Below are positions 52,186-62,153 of a DNA stretch of 64,000 bases, piece by piece. The notes beneath the pieces are model-generated. The model made no database searches. It was not told the origin of the DNA and worked only from the letters and a program-made list of their open reading frames with translations. This DNA is from Silvimonas amylolytica (GTDB lineage Bacteria > Pseudomonadota > Gammaproteobacteria > Burkholderiales > Chitinibacteraceae). The stretch spans positions 124,001 through 188,000 of the forward strand of contig NZ_BMLY01000001.1 in NCBI RefSeq assembly GCF_014645555.1, given 5' to 3'. The position numbers and the translations under genes are program-made. Within the stretch, counting starts at the first letter, position 1; the number at the start of each line of letters is the position of its first letter.

Positions 52186-54771
52186 ATGCTTGAAGCCTAC
52201 CGTCAGCACGTCGCAGAACGCGCCGCGCTCGGCATTCCGCCGTTGCCTTTGACCGCCCAGCAAACCGCCGACCTGGTGGCTCTGCTGCAAAACCCGCCCG
52301 CCGGCGAAGAAGAATTTCTGGTTGACCTGATTACTCACCGTGTTCCGCCAGGCGTGGATGACGCCGCCAAGGTCAAGGCCGCATTCCTGGCCGCCGTGGC
52401 GCAAGGCAAGGATTCCTGTTCGCTGATCAGCCGCGCCAAGGCCGTTGAACTCCTGGGCACCATGCTGGGTGGCTTTAACATCAAGCCGATGATCGATCTC
52501 CTCGGTGACGCTGAAGTGGGTACCGTCGCTGCAGAAGGCCTGAAGAAAACCCTCTTGATGTTCGATTATTTCCACGACGTCAAAGAGTTGGCTGACGCGG
52601 GGAATGCAAACGCCAAAGCTGTCATTCAGAGCTGGGCCGATGCCGAGTGGTTTACCAGTCGCCCGGAAGTGCCGCAATCGGTCACATTGACTGTCTTCAA
52701 GGTCACTGGCGAAACCAATACGGATGATCTGTCGCCAGCGCCGGACGCCTGGTCGCGCCCGGATATTCCGCTGCACGCTCTGGCCATGCTCAAGAACACC
52801 CGTGATGGCATCACGCCGGAAGAAGATGGCAAGCGTGGCCCGATCGCCTTCTTGCAAGACCTGGCCGCCAAGGGTCACCCGGTTGCCTATGTGGGCGACG
52901 TGGTCGGCACCGGCTCCAGCCGCAAGTCAGCCACCAACTCGGTACTGTGGTGGACTGGCGAAGACATCCCGTTTGTTCCGAACAAGCGTTTTGGTGGTTA
53001 CTGCCTGGGCGGCAAGATCGCCCCGATCTTCTTCAACACGCAAGAAGACTCCGGCGCGCTGCCGATTGAAGTTGATGTCTCGCAACTGAATATGGGCGAC
53101 GTGATTGAACTGCGCCCGTACGAAGGCAAAGTTCTGAAGAACGGCGCATCGGTTGCCGAGTTCAAGCTCAAGTCTGACGTGCTGTTTGACGAAGTGCGCG
53201 CTGGTGGCCGTATCAACCTGATTATCGGTCGCGGTCTGACTGCCAAGGCTCGCGAGGCATTGGGCCTGCCAGCCTCCACCTTGTTCCGTCTGCCACAAGC
53301 GCCGGCTGTTTCGACCAAAGGCTTCACTCAAGCCCAGAAAATGGTTGGTCGCGCTTGCGGTCTGCCGGAAGGTCAGGGCGTGCGCCCGGGCACCTACTGC
53401 GAACCGCGCATGACGTCGGTTGGCTCGCAAGACACCACCGGGCCGATGACCCGTGACGAACTGAAAGATCTGGCCTGCCTGGGCTTTAGTGCCGATCTGG
53501 TCATGCAGTCGTTCTGCCATACCGCAGCGTATCCAAAGCCGGTTGACGTCAAGACTCACCATGAGCTGCCGGAGTTTATCCGCAATCGTGGCGGTGTCTC
53601 GCTGCGCCCGGGTGATGGCGTGATTCACAGCTGGCTCAACCGCATGCTGCTGCCTGATACCGTCGGCACCGGCGGCGATAGTCACACCCGTTTCCCGATT
53701 GGCATTTCCTTCCCGGCTGGCTCTGGTCTGGTCGCGTTTGGTGCAGCTACTGGCGTGATGCCGCTGGATATGCCGGAATCCGTTCTGGTGCGCTTCAAGG
53801 GTGAACTGCAACCGGGCGTTACCCTGCGTGACCTTGTTAACGCGATCCCGTTGTACGCGATCAAGGCAGGCCTGCTGACCGTAGCCAAGGCTGGCAAAAA
53901 GAATATCTTCTCGGGTCGCATCCTGGAAATTGAAGGCTTGCCGAACCTGAAGGTCGAGCAAGCGTTTGAACTGACCGACGCTTCGGCAGAGCGTTCCGCC
54001 GCGGGTTGCTCGGTGCGCCTGGACAAAGCCCCGATCATCGAATATCTCAATTCGAATATCGTACTGCTCAAGTCCATGATCACCAACGGCTATGGCGATG
54101 CCAAGACGCTGGGTCGTCGCATCAAGGCCATGGAAGCCTGGCTGGCCAATCCGTCGCTGATCGAGCCGGACGCCGATGCGGAGTACGCTGCGGTCATCGA
54201 GATTGATCTGGCTGACGTCAAAGAACCGATTCTGGCCTGCCCGAACGATCCGGATGACGTGAAGGTGCTGTCTGAAGTCGCCGGCACAAAGATCGATGAA
54301 GTGTTCATCGGTTCATGCATGACCAACATCGGCCATTTCCGCGCCGCCGGCAAGTTGCTGGAAGGCAAGCGCGATATTCCGGTCAAGTTGTGGATTGCCC
54401 CGCCCACCAAGATGGATGCCCAGCAACTGACGGAAGAAGGCTATTACGGCACGTTTGGCACCGCTGGCGCCCGTACTGAAATGCCGGGCTGCTCGTTGTG
54501 CATGGGTAATCAGGCGCAAGTGCGTGAAGGTGCGACCGTGGTTTCGACCTCGACCCGCAACTTCCCCAACCGTCTGGGCAAGAACACCAACGTGTTCCTG
54601 TCGTCCGCCGAACTGGCCGCCATTGCTTCGCGTCTGGGCCGCCTGCCGACCGTGGCGGAATATATGGCCGACATGGGCGTGATCAGCGAGAAGGGTGCTG
54701 AGGTGTATCGCTACCTCAACTTCGATCAGATCGACACCTACCAGGCTGAAGCGGAAAAAGCTGCAGTTTGA
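52186..54771 (+). CDS. acnB: Aconitate hydratase B / 2-methylisocitrate dehydratase
   Basis: 861 residues. The N-terminal HEAT-like domain ([22 protein letters not shown]) is followed by the swivel and catalytic domains, with the cluster cysteines in [12 protein letters not shown] and CSLCMGNQ and [12 protein letters not shown]. It interconverts citrate and isocitrate in the TCA cycle and can act on 2-methylcitrate products. Start with AGGAAG upstream. A clear terminator follows. Its coding sequence is rich in frequently used codons, consistent with high expression. Confidence 0.97.
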   Translation: MLEAYRQHVAERAALGIPPLPLTAQQTADLVALLQNPPAGEEEFLVDLITHRVPPGVDDAAKVKAAFLAAVAQGKDSCSLISRAKAVELLGTMLGGFNIKPMIDLLGDAEVGTVAAEGLKKTLLMFDYFHDVKELADAGNANAKAVIQSWADAEWFTSRPEVPQSVTLTVFKVTGETNTDDLSPAPDAWSRPDIPLHALAMLKNTRDGITPEEDGKRGPIAFLQDLAAKGHPVAYVGDVVGTGSSRKSATNSVLWWTGEDIPFVPNKRFGGYCLGGKIAPIFFNTQEDSGALPIEVDVSQLNMGDVIELRPYEGKVLKNGASVAEFKLKSDVLFDEVRAGGRINLIIGRGLTAKAREALGLPASTLFRLPQAPAVSTKGFTQAQKMVGRACGLPEGQGVRPGTYCEPRMTSVGSQDTTGPMTRDELKDLACLGFSADLVMQSFCHTAAYPKPVDVKTHHELPEFIRNRGGVSLRPGDGVIHSWLNRMLLPDTVGTGGDSHTRFPIGISFPAGSGLVAFGAATGVMPLDMPESVLVRFKGELQPGVTLRDLVNAIPLYAIKAGLLTVAKAGKKNIFSGRILEIEGLPNLKVEQAFELTDASAERSAAGCSVRLDKAPIIEYLNSNIVLLKSMITNGYGDAKTLGRRIKAMEAWLANPSLIEPDADAEYAAVIEIDLADVKEPILACPNDPDDVKVLSEVAGTKIDEVFIGSCMTNIGHFRAAGKLLEGKRDIPVKLWIAPPTKMDAQQLTEEGYYGTFGTAGARTEMPGCSLCMGNQAQVREGATVVSTSTRNFPNRLGKNTNVFLSSAELAAIASRLGRLPTVAEYMADMGVISEKGAEVYRYLNFDQIDTYQAEAEKAAV

Positions 54772-54786
54772 GTGGTTTTGAGTTGA

Positions 54787-54817
54787 AAAAAAGCCGGCTG
54801 ATTTAGCCGGCTTTTTT
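54787..54817 (+). terminator. Terminator after acnB
   Basis: A 13-bp stem (54787-54799 with 54805-54817; AGCCGGCT core, GATTT loop) ends in six T residues. The A run on the left also makes it usable on the minus strand for the convergent DUF2145 unit. Confidence 0.9.
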
Positions 54818-54836
54818 GTTGATGGTACACATCATG

Positions 54837-55667
54837 CTATTGCGTTGAGTTGGCTGTTTTCAGATTCACCGGAACAACCTCCTGCTCAGCGTGTTCAATA
54901 CTGAGCGCTTTCATGAACTGGCGCACAGACTCTACGGTTGCAACATCAATCAGCCCTGCGGCACGCCGATCGCCAGGTTGCCCATCAAATGCAATATTGG
55001 CTTTGAACATGCGGCCACCCAGACGAGTCAGCATGCCAATTTTAATCGTGCCAGGTTGATAGCCATTTGCACGTAACCACGCCTGCGCCCTGTCTCTATT
55101 TACAATCCGTTCTCCGCCCAAAGCCTCTGCCAGCAATTCCAAAGGCCACTGGTTAGAGTTCTGATGCAGGGTAGAGAACGGGTATGAGACCACGCTGTAG
55201 CTGGGCTCATGCATACGTTGGAGCACAAGTGGATCGTGAAGCATTGGCCACAGTGCTTGCTGGGTTTTCTCGTCAGGAATCAGAATCAGTGAATCGAACG
55301 AGAACATGTCATCCAGGAAAAAATTACCCAGACCTTCATGCCAGAGCCGCGAAGTTGCCAAACCGCAATCGTTGAGCAGGTGTGTGATCCGCCATGGTTG
55401 GCCAGGCGCCTCCTGCGAAACAAAGCCCATGTGTGAATAGCGCAAGCCATACTGTGACAAGTCCTGACCGATGCGTGCGATCAGCGCAACACGAGGTTGC
55501 AGCTTGTCCAGTTGCTGAGACACCTGGAGCCCCGTTTCCAGTGCGTTTCGCACCACCACGCCATCAAGTGGCTTGTCACTGCAACTCTGTCCAGCCCAGG
55601 CAGCACTGCAAAATAAAGCTGTAGCAAGAATAGTTGTTGCTCTGAATAACCATAAACCCGCACGCAT
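54837..55667 (-). CDS. Secreted DUF2145 family protein
   Basis: About 276 residues with a signal peptide (MRAGLWLFRATTILATALF ending AAWAGQSC). The ARIGQDLSQYGLRYSHMGFVSQ and LLNDCGLATSRLWHEGLGNFFLDDM segments are the DUF2145 signature. Function is unknown; the family looks like a papain-like or NlpC-like fold with conserved His and Cys, but I am not sure. It lies 4 bases downstream of the next gene's stop, so the two are co-transcribed. Confidence 0.75.
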   Translation of the reverse strand: MRAGLWLFRATTILATALFCSAAWAGQSCSDKPLDGVVVRNALETGLQVSQQLDKLQPRVALIARIGQDLSQYGLRYSHMGFVSQEAPGQPWRITHLLNDCGLATSRLWHEGLGNFFLDDMFSFDSLILIPDEKTQQALWPMLHDPLVLQRMHEPSYSVVSYPFSTLHQNSNQWPLELLAEALGGERIVNRDRAQAWLRANGYQPGTIKIGMLTRLGGRMFKANIAFDGQPGDRRAAGLIDVATVESVRQFMKALSIEHAEQEVVPVNLKTANSTQ

Positions 55668-55671
55668 GGGG

Positions 55672-56136
55672 TTATTTTCCTGCCGTCGCTGGGGCGCTGG
55701 CATCGGCTGAAACAGGTGTGTGTTCCAGCAGGGAGGTGCCTACCGCATTGGGGACGAAGGCCAGAATCTGCCCAGAGTAGACCAGCGAGTACCCTGTGGC
55801 TTCAGAAACTGCAGTAATGGTCTGCCCAGTAACGACGCCAAGTTTTTTAACTGCACTAGCTGATACGGCGATCGTCGCTTTGCTGCCGTTTGCTGCATTT
55901 TCCACCGACATCTCCACGAGATCGTCCACGCCCATCACTAGTCCGACTAGGACCAGCACCGCGCCCCCTGCGCTGTCGGCGGAGGCCTCAAACGGCCTTC
56001 CACTTACCGATGTAACGGAGCCCTCTACGCTGGCCTTTGCACCGGAGGTGATGGCATCAGAGGCATCTTTGGCATTTGCTGCTGCAGCCAGACCCAATAT
56101 GCTGATCGCAATTACCATCGCTTTCTTTATCATCAT
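55672..56136 (-). CDS. Small secreted/membrane protein, partner of the DUF2145 gene
   Basis: 154 residues beginning MMIKKAMVIAISILGLAAAANA (signal peptide), then a Ser/Ala/Val-rich beta sequence with one hydrophobic stretch (GGAVLVLVGLVMGVDDL) and a low-complexity tail. I do not recognise the family. GAGGGG precedes the ATG pair at 56136/56133. Transcribed before the DUF2145 gene in the same unit. Confidence 0.68.
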   Translation of the reverse strand: MMIKKAMVIAISILGLAAAANAKDASDAITSGAKASVEGSVTSVSGRPFEASADSAGGAVLVLVGLVMGVDDLVEMSVENAANGSKATIAVSASAVKKLGVVTGQTITAVSEATGYSLVYSGQILAFVPNAVGTSLLEHTPVSADASAPATAGK

Positions 56137-56369
56137 CGATTTCCCCTCTTGAAAAGAAAGCAAATCGTCAGCCTGTTGTCGTTGCTTTCCAAGGCAAATA
56201 ACACAGATAGACAAGCCCCGTTTGGCAGTAGAAATGCTTTAGAAAAGGACATTTCTTTTTTCGAAATTGAATTGATCCTTTTGCAGACGAGGAGTACATT
56301 CCGCCCCGGAAATATCCAAATATTCAAACGGGTCCGCCCTTTACGTGGGCGACCACCTGGAGTTTTGCA

Positions 56370-57317
56370 ATGACTGAACAATCCGCGCAGCCGATCGTGG
56401 TGGCGGCGCTCTATAAATTTGTCACCCTGACTGATTACGAAGCACTGCGCGAACCACTGCGCCAGTGCATGGAAGACCTTGGCGTGAAGGGCACGCTGCT
56501 GCTGGCCGAAGAGGGTATCAACGGCACAGTCTCAGGCACGCGTGAAGCCATTGACGGCTTGCTGGTCTGGCTGAAAAAAGATCCACGCATGCTGGGGCTG
56601 GATCATAAAGAGTCGTACTGCGACGAGCAGCCGTTTTACCGCACCAAGGTCAAGCTCAAGAAAGAGATCGTGACGCTCGGCGTGCCAGGCGTAGACCCGA
56701 ACAAACGCGTCGGGACTTATGTCGAAGCGCAGGACTGGAACGCCATCATCTCTGACCCGGAAGTGCTGGTCATTGATACCCGTAACGATTACGAAGTCGC
56801 AGTGGGCACTTTTGAGCGCGCCATGGACCCGGCCACGAAGAGTTTTGGCGAGTTTCCTGACTACGTCAAAGCCAACTTTGACCCTGCAAAACACAAAAAA
56901 GTCGCCATGTTTTGCACCGGGGGCATCCGCTGTGAAAAAGCGTCCAGTTACATGTTGGGCGAGGGGTTTGAAGAGGTTTATCACCTCAAGGGTGGCATCC
57001 TCAAATACCTGGAGACGGTGCCGGAAGAAGAATCGCTCTGGAAGGGCGAGTGTTTTGTGTTCGACAACCGTGTCACCGTGCGACATGACCTCTCTGAGGG
57101 CGACTACGAACTGTGCCACGCCTGCCGTGAGCCCGTATCGGTTGAAGAGCGCGCTTCAGCCCACTATGTGCCAGGCATTAGCTGCCCGCACTGCTGGGAT
57201 ACATTGAGCGAGAAAACCCGTGCCGGTGCCCGTGAACGCCAGAAACAGATCGAGCTGGCTAAAAAACGCAATCAACCCAACCCGCTCGGTCGCAAAGTGG
57301 TGCGTGAGGAAGAGTGA
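56370..57317 (+). CDS. trhO: tRNA uridine(34) hydroxylase TrhO (rhodanese family)
   Basis: 315 residues. The N-terminal UPF0176 domain ([18 protein letters not shown]) precedes the rhodanese domain with the active-site Cys loop [13 protein letters not shown], and a C-terminal zinc-like region ([18 protein letters not shown]). TrhO adds oxygen to wobble uridine 34 in tRNA to make 5-hydroxyuridine. Divergent from the DUF2145 unit, single gene, followed by a bidirectional terminator. Confidence 0.94.
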   Translation: MTEQSAQPIVVAALYKFVTLTDYEALREPLRQCMEDLGVKGTLLLAEEGINGTVSGTREAIDGLLVWLKKDPRMLGLDHKESYCDEQPFYRTKVKLKKEIVTLGVPGVDPNKRVGTYVEAQDWNAIISDPEVLVIDTRNDYEVAVGTFERAMDPATKSFGEFPDYVKANFDPAKHKKVAMFCTGGIRCEKASSYMLGEGFEEVYHLKGGILKYLETVPEEESLWKGECFVFDNRVTVRHDLSEGDYELCHACREPVSVEERASAHYVPGISCPHCWDTLSEKTRAGARERQKQIELAKKRNQPNPLGRKVVREEE

Positions 57318-57327
57318 ATCACAAAGA

Positions 57328-57367
57328 ACCAACAAAAAGCCCGTCTGATGACGGGCTTTTTGTTGGT
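57328..57367. terminator. Bidirectional terminator between trhO and the YehS-like gene
   Basis: A perfect 17-bp inverted repeat (57328-57344 with 57351-57367; AAAAAGCCCGT core) with a 6-base loop separates two convergent genes. Confidence 0.9.
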
Positions 57368-57376
57368 CGCTCACAT

Positions 57377-57871
57377 TTACTCTTCAGCATGCCTGACTGG
57401 CGCCGGTGGATTGGTGCGCACCCACTGCGTCAACCCGCGCAAGAAGTTGCGCAACAACTGGTCGCCGCATGCACGGTAATTTTTCTGACCTTCTTTGCGA
57501 AATAACGCAGACAACTCAGGACGCGAGACTTCAAAGTCAGCCAGCTTAAGAACTGCGTGCATGTCCTCTTCCTTCAGTTCAAAGGCCACGCGCAGTTTTT
57601 TGAGTACGATGTTATTGGTGACGGAGGGCTCCAGGGGCTGTGGCGGGCGGGCGTCATCACGGCCGCGACGGTAAATCACCAGACCATTCAGAAAGTGCGC
57701 CATGGGTAGGTCAGGGCAGGGTGTAAAACCCTCTTCGTCTTCTTTTAATAGCCACAGCGATATCTTGTCCAGAGTGACTTTCATGCCGCCCATATCAAAA
57801 ATGGCAGCCAGTTGGGGCTCGCTCAGATCCAGCATGTAGCGCACGCCGCGCAGGATATCGTTGTGATTCAT
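57377..57871 (-). CDS. yehS: DUF1456 family protein (YehS-like)
   Basis: 164 residues composed of two related helical repeats: NDILRGVRYMLDLSEPQLAAIFDMGG and NNIVLKKLRVAFELKEEDMHAVLKLADFEVSRPELSALFRKEGQKNYRACGDQLLRNFLRGL. The FxxGLxxxxRG and FLRGL elements are typical of DUF1456. Function is unknown. Confidence 0.88.
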   Translation of the reverse strand: MNHNDILRGVRYMLDLSEPQLAAIFDMGGMKVTLDKISLWLLKEDEEGFTPCPDLPMAHFLNGLVIYRRGRDDARPPQPLEPSVTNNIVLKKLRVAFELKEEDMHAVLKLADFEVSRPELSALFRKEGQKNYRACGDQLLRNFLRGLTQWVRTNPPAPVRHAEE

Positions 57872-58236
57872 GTCTGGATTATTCCTTCAAAACAGTGATC
57901 TGCGCCGCCGCACATTGCCGCAGTGCGTTCAGGTAAACGCCGCATTGTACCCCCTTGGTGGTGACAAGCATGCACTTTGGGTGCGGTGAAGTCATGCCGG
58001 GCGACCTAGAAAAATTGACTTTCGTCCAACAAATTCCTGATTTTTCTTGCGTTTTTGGCGCAATGACACTTGCGTAACACCCCTGTTACGGGCAGAATCG
58101 CCCCTCTTGTGGCTCGGGGCGGACTTGCCTCGAATTTTTCAATGCTTGATGGCTTGCCCACCCATCCGCTGCGCACTTTGCGTCAGCAAAGTGGCAAGAC
58201 GTCTTAGACCTTCTAGCCCAGGGGGTGTGGGATATT
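57872..58236. other. Non-coding region between YehS-like and Rieske genes
   Basis: 365 bases with no convincing gene. It must hold promoters for both flanking genes. A perfect CGTAACA-CCCC-TGTTACG inverted repeat lies at 58073-58090, about 150 bases before the Rieske start, and TTGACTTTCG at about 58015 resembles a -35 element. No known RNA motif is visible. Confidence 0.45.
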
Positions 58237-59340
58237 ATGAATATTCTGGCTACGGCTGCGTCCATGCAGCTGGATATGTCCTCTCAATTGCCGATCTCGG
58301 CATATTTCGACGAAACCCTGTACCAGCGCGAGCTTGAACTTCTGTTCGAGCGCGGCCCCAAGTACATCGGTCATGAGCTTATGGCGCCGGAAGTGGGTGA
58401 TTACCACGTCCTGGAAAGCACCAATGGCGCGCGTTACCTCAAACGTACGGCCAATAACGTCAAGGCGCTATCCAACGTCTGCCGGCACCGCCAGGCATTG
58501 ATGCTGGAAGGACGCGGCAATGGCTCGCATACCGTGTGCCCGCTGCACCGCTGGACGTACAACAATGACGGTCATTTGCTGGGCGCACCGCATTTTGACG
58601 GCAACCCTTGCCTGCACCTGCCGGAGACGGAACTGGTGAACTGGAATGGTCTGCTGTTTGAAAAAAATGGCCGCGACATCGAGGGCGACCTTAAAAATCT
58701 GGGTGTCGCCAAAGACCTGGATTTCTCTAACTACGTATTCCACAGCGTCTCGGTCGACGAATATGAAGGCAACTGGAAAACCTTCATTGAAGTCTACCTG
58801 GAGGACTACCACGTCGAGCCATTCCACCCCGGGCTGGGCAAGTTCGTCACCTGTGATGACTTGAAGTGGGAGTTTGGCGATTGGTACTCCGTGCAGACCG
58901 TTGGAGTGCATAACGCACTAGCCAAGCCGGGCTCTCACACGTATCAAAAATGGCACGAGGAAGTCCTGCGTTACAACAACGGCAAACAACCGCCGTATGG
59001 TGCGATCTGGTTAACGTACTACCCGAACGTGATGGTGGAGTGGTATCCACATACCCTGGTGATCTCGACACTGATTCCGACGGGCCCGCGCAGTTACAAG
59101 AACGTGGTGGAGTTTTATTACCCGGAAGATATCGCGTACTTCGAACCGGAGTTTGTCGAGGCCGAGCAAGCTGCCTACCAGGAAACTGCGGTAGAAGATG
59201 GCGAGATCATTCGCCGCATGGAGCAAGGCCGCGAAGCGCTTTACACGGCCGGGCGCAACGAAGTGGGGCCGTACCAGTCCCCGATGGAAGACGGCATGCA
59301 GCATTTTCACCGTTTTTTGCGTCGCGAACTGGGCATGTAA
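58237..59340 (+). CDS. Rieske non-haem iron oxygenase alpha subunit, solitary
   Basis: About 367 residues. The Rieske 2Fe-2S site is CRHRQ...CPLHRW (CxH-N17-CxxH) and the catalytic iron site DYHVEPFHPG provides His/His with an acidic partner later in the SRPBCC domain. Such alpha subunits hydroxylate or demethylate aromatic or quaternary amine substrates. No beta subunit, ferredoxin or reductase gene is adjacent, so electrons must come from elsewhere. The ATG at 58237 (MNILATAASMQLDM) is chosen; a GTG at 58225 is possible. Followed by a bidirectional terminator. Confidence 0.88.
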   Translation: MNILATAASMQLDMSSQLPISAYFDETLYQRELELLFERGPKYIGHELMAPEVGDYHVLESTNGARYLKRTANNVKALSNVCRHRQALMLEGRGNGSHTVCPLHRWTYNNDGHLLGAPHFDGNPCLHLPETELVNWNGLLFEKNGRDIEGDLKNLGVAKDLDFSNYVFHSVSVDEYEGNWKTFIEVYLEDYHVEPFHPGLGKFVTCDDLKWEFGDWYSVQTVGVHNALAKPGSHTYQKWHEEVLRYNNGKQPPYGAIWLTYYPNVMVEWYPHTLVISTLIPTGPRSYKNVVEFYYPEDIAYFEPEFVEAEQAAYQETAVEDGEIIRRMEQGREALYTAGRNEVGPYQSPMEDGMQHFHRFLRRELGM

Positions 59341-59352
59341 CTTGCCAATTGC

Positions 59353-59390
59353 ACAAAGAAAAACCCGCCTGATGGCGGGTTTTTCTTTGT
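59353..59390. terminator. Terminator after the Rieske gene
   Basis: A perfect 17-bp inverted repeat (59353-59369 with 59374-59390; AAAAACCCGCC/GGCGGGTTTTT core) with a four-base loop lies 13 bases after the stop. Confidence 0.9.
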
Positions 59391-59534
59391 CGTCGCCACG
59401 CCGACGCGGGGTCATCCAGCCCCCACACGGACATATTGATCACGCTGACATGCAGGCTTGCTCTGGGCGAGTACGGTAAACCCACGGTCATCAAGACCAC
59501 TCGTTTTTACCGTTGAACAGTAAAGGATTGCATC

Positions 59535-59769
59535 ATGAAAAAAAGTGATCATCACGCTGTGCATGTCGGCCGCCACGTTGCTCGCCGGCACCGCGCTGGC
59601 TACCGACAACTCATCCGTTACCTCGCATCACGACTACAACAGTGACAACAACGCCAACATCAGCAGCCCGGCTGGCACCAACGTTCAAGACTTGAACAGC
59701 ACAGATGCACCAAATATGGATTCGGCAACTCCTGGTGAGCAATCGCGCGCGCAGGCGCACGGCAGTTAA
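59535..59769 (+). pseudogene. Small secreted protein gene with an A7 frameshift after the second codon pair
   Basis: AAGGA and an ATG at 59535 are followed by AAAAAAAGTG. With seven A residues the ATG frame turns into an Arg/His-rich stretch that stops at about 59643. With six A residues it would read MKKVIITLCMSAATLLAGTALA, a clean signal peptide, and continue to TGA at 59767-59769. The same frame opens from GTG at 59545, but that is 18 bases from the SD. The mature part is polar (Asp, Asn, Ser, Ala). The next gene at 59925 encodes a related MKKAIIT protein. It may be a sequencing indel, a decaying gene, or phase/slippage control. Confidence 0.65.
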
Positions 59770-59924
59770 CGGATATTGCAGTCAATATTGTCTGACATGT
59801 AATTATCTTCCGTCTGTCATGCCATCTGTGCAGACACCTGCACCAGTACGCAAAACAGAGGGGTAAAGTGTGAGTGTGTCCTCATAAAGGGCGCATTTGA
59901 CGTCACAACATAAAGGAGATCGTC

Positions 59925-60158
59925 ATGAAAAAGGCAATCATCACAGCCTGCACAATCGCCGCTGCCCTGGTGGCTGGCTCTGCCATGGCGGGTGCGACAG
60001 GCGAACACCCGTACCGCAACGGTGTTCTGGATAATTCGCCAGCGTTCTACAAGCATATGCAAGATGGAACCACCAATAACAACATGGGCCTGACCCAGCC
60101 GACCGCAACCGGCACCGACTCTTCGTCCAGCATGGATTCATCCAGCTCGACGAACTAA
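59925..60158 (+). CDS. Small secreted Ser-rich protein
   Basis: 77 residues starting MKKAIITACTIAAALVAG, with a signal peptide cleaved near AMAGA. The mature 55 residues are polar and Ser-rich (SSSSMDSSSS near the end). It has a good AAAGGAG ribosome-binding site. Its signal sequence resembles that of the preceding frameshifted gene (MKKxIIT), suggesting the two are paralogues. Family and function are not recognised. A terminator follows. Confidence 0.78.
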   Translation: MKKAIITACTIAAALVAGSAMAGATGEHPYRNGVLDNSPAFYKHMQDGTTNNNMGLTQPTATGTDSSSSMDSSSSTN

Positions 60159-60176
60159 TACATAAAATTGCTGTAT

Positions 60177-60210
60177 CGATGACCCGGCCGAGCCATTTGC
60201 CGGGTCATCG
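60177..60210 (+). terminator. Terminator after the small secreted protein gene
   Basis: A perfect 12-bp stem (60177-60188 with 60199-60210; GACCCGGC core) with a 10-base loop and T-containing TCGTT following. It is in the gap before the ABC exporter. Confidence 0.75.
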
Positions 60211-60297
60211 TCGTTATAACGGCCGGATAGCGCGCTCACGCCTTGTGATTCAACGCCTGCGGCCATATGTTGTGCTGGTCAAACCCGGTACACATAC

Positions 60298-62103
60298 ATG
60301 AAACCTGACTCGCAACCTGTCGCACCCCGCAACGACTGGCAAACGCTTGGCACTCTGCTGCCCTATTTGCTGAAGTATAAAACCCGCGTGATTGCGGCCA
60401 TGGTGCTACTGATTGCCGCCAAAGTGGCCAACGTGGGCGTACCGTTGGTCCTCAAAGGGATTGTTGATCACCTGGACGGCCACAAGGGGCCACTGGTGTT
60501 GCCGCTCGCCCTCGTTGGTGCGTACGGCCTGCTGCGCCTGTGTTCTTCCGTTTTTGGCGAAATGCGTGACGCGGTTTTTGCCAAGGTGACTCAAGGCGCA
60601 ATCCGCCGTGTCGCCCTGCAAGTGTTCGATCATCTACATGCTTTGTCTTTGCGTTTTCATCTGGAGCGCCAAACCGGCGGCATGAGTCGCGACATTGATC
60701 GTGGCACCAAGGGCATCGCCTTTCTACTCAACTTCACGCTGTTCAACATCCTGCCCACGCTGGTGGAAATCTTCCTGGTGGCAGGCGTGCTGTTGAAGAA
60801 ATACGACTGGTATTTCGCTGCGATTACCTTTGGCACCATCGTGATCTACATCGCCTTCACGCTGGGCGTGACCGAATGGCGCATGGTGTTTCGCCGCACC
60901 ATGAACAATATGGATTCCGAGGCCAGTACGCGCGCCGTAGACAGCCTGCTGAATTACGAAACAGTCAAATATTTTGGCAACGAACGCTGGGAATCAGAGC
61001 GCTACGATAAAAGCCTGATGAAGTGGGAGGCCGCTGCCGTCAAAAATCAGGTTTCGCTCTCGTTCCTCAACGCAGGCCAGGCCGGGATTATTGCGATCGG
61101 GGTGTCCGCACTGGTCGGTCTGGCCGCACAAGAAGTCGTTACCGGCAAAATGACGCTGGGTGACCTGGTGCTGGTCAACGCGTTCTTGTTGCAACTCTAT
61201 GCCCCACTGAACTTCCTGGGTTTTGTGTACCGGGAAATCAAGCATTCGCTGGCCGATATGGAGAAAATGTTCACCTTGTTGGGGCAGAACGCAGAAATCA
61301 AAGACAGCGCCGACGCTTTGCCGCTGCAGGCTCAGCGTGCCAACGTCCGCTTTGAGAATGTGGACTTCGGCTACGAAAACAACCGGCAGATCTTGCACGG
61401 CGTGTCGTTTGAAGTGCCTGCTGGCCATACGGTGGCTGTGGTGGGTAGTTCTGGCGCCGGCAAATCCACGCTGTCGCGCCTGCTGTACCGCTTTTATGAC
61501 GTGAGCAGTGGCAGCATCAGCATTAACGGGCACGACTTGCGTGCACTGACACAAGGCTCGTTGCGCCAGCACATTGGCATCGTTCCGCAAGATACCGTGC
61601 TGTTTAACGACACCATTTATTACAACATTGCTTATGGCCAACCTGATGCCTCGCGTGAAGAGGTGATTGATGCGGCACGGTCGGCGCACATCTACGACTT
61701 CATCATGAGTCTGCCCGATGGCTTTGACACCATGGTGGGAGAGCGGGGCCTTAAGTTGTCAGGTGGGGAAAAGCAACGGGTGGCCATTGCCAGAACCATT
61801 CTCAAGAACCCACCCATTTTGATCTTTGACGAAGCCACTTCAGCGCTTGATTCAAAAACCGAGCGTAGCATCCAGGCTGAACTCAAAGAGATTTCCGCCA
61901 ACCGTACCACGCTGGTGATCGCGCACCGCTTATCAACCATTGCCGATGCCGATGAAATCCTGGTGATGGAGGCCGGGCGAGTGGTCGAGCGCGGCCATCA
62001 TCGGGCCTTGCTGGCGGCAAACGGCGTTTATGCCCGTTTGTGGTCCATGCAGCAGCATGAGGCTGAACACGCGCCAGGCGACAAACCCGTCGACGCCATC
62101 TGA
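60298..62103 (+). CDS. ABC transporter, fused membrane and ATP-binding domains (Atm1/HMT1 type)
   Basis: 601 residues. Six membrane helices in residues about 15-320, with LLNYETVKYFGNE (the Atm1 signature) between helices, then the nucleotide-binding domain with Walker A GSSGAGKST, signature LSGGEKQRVAIART, Walker B ILIFDEATSALD and switch His in IAHRL. The NYETVKYFGNE motif is characteristic of ABCB7/Atm1 exporters of glutathione-linked or sulfur compounds and heavy metals. ATG at 60298 has no strong SD. Confidence 0.92.
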   Translation: MKPDSQPVAPRNDWQTLGTLLPYLLKYKTRVIAAMVLLIAAKVANVGVPLVLKGIVDHLDGHKGPLVLPLALVGAYGLLRLCSSVFGEMRDAVFAKVTQGAIRRVALQVFDHLHALSLRFHLERQTGGMSRDIDRGTKGIAFLLNFTLFNILPTLVEIFLVAGVLLKKYDWYFAAITFGTIVIYIAFTLGVTEWRMVFRRTMNNMDSEASTRAVDSLLNYETVKYFGNERWESERYDKSLMKWEAAAVKNQVSLSFLNAGQAGIIAIGVSALVGLAAQEVVTGKMTLGDLVLVNAFLLQLYAPLNFLGFVYREIKHSLADMEKMFTLLGQNAEIKDSADALPLQAQRANVRFENVDFGYENNRQILHGVSFEVPAGHTVAVVGSSGAGKSTLSRLLYRFYDVSSGSISINGHDLRALTQGSLRQHIGIVPQDTVLFNDTIYYNIAYGQPDASREEVIDAARSAHIYDFIMSLPDGFDTMVGERGLKLSGGEKQRVAIARTILKNPPILIFDEATSALDSKTERSIQAELKEISANRTTLVIAHRLSTIADADEILVMEAGRVVERGHHRALLAANGVYARLWSMQQHEAEHAPGDKPVDAI

Positions 62104-62118
62104 GGTTTTTAGCTAACA

Positions 62119-62153
62119 AAAAACGGCGCCAGGCTACTGCTGGCGCCGTTTTT
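62119..62153 (+). terminator. Terminator after the ABC exporter
   Basis: A 14-bp stem (62119-62132 with 62140-62153; ACGGCGCCAG core, GCTACTG loop) followed by TTTTC. It lies 16 bases after the stop codon. Confidence 0.88.

Noticed and set aside
52927-53961. A 344-codon antisense frame in acnB
   Set aside because: Strong codon bias of acnB leaves the opposite frame open; the product resembles no protein and lacks a ribosome-binding site.
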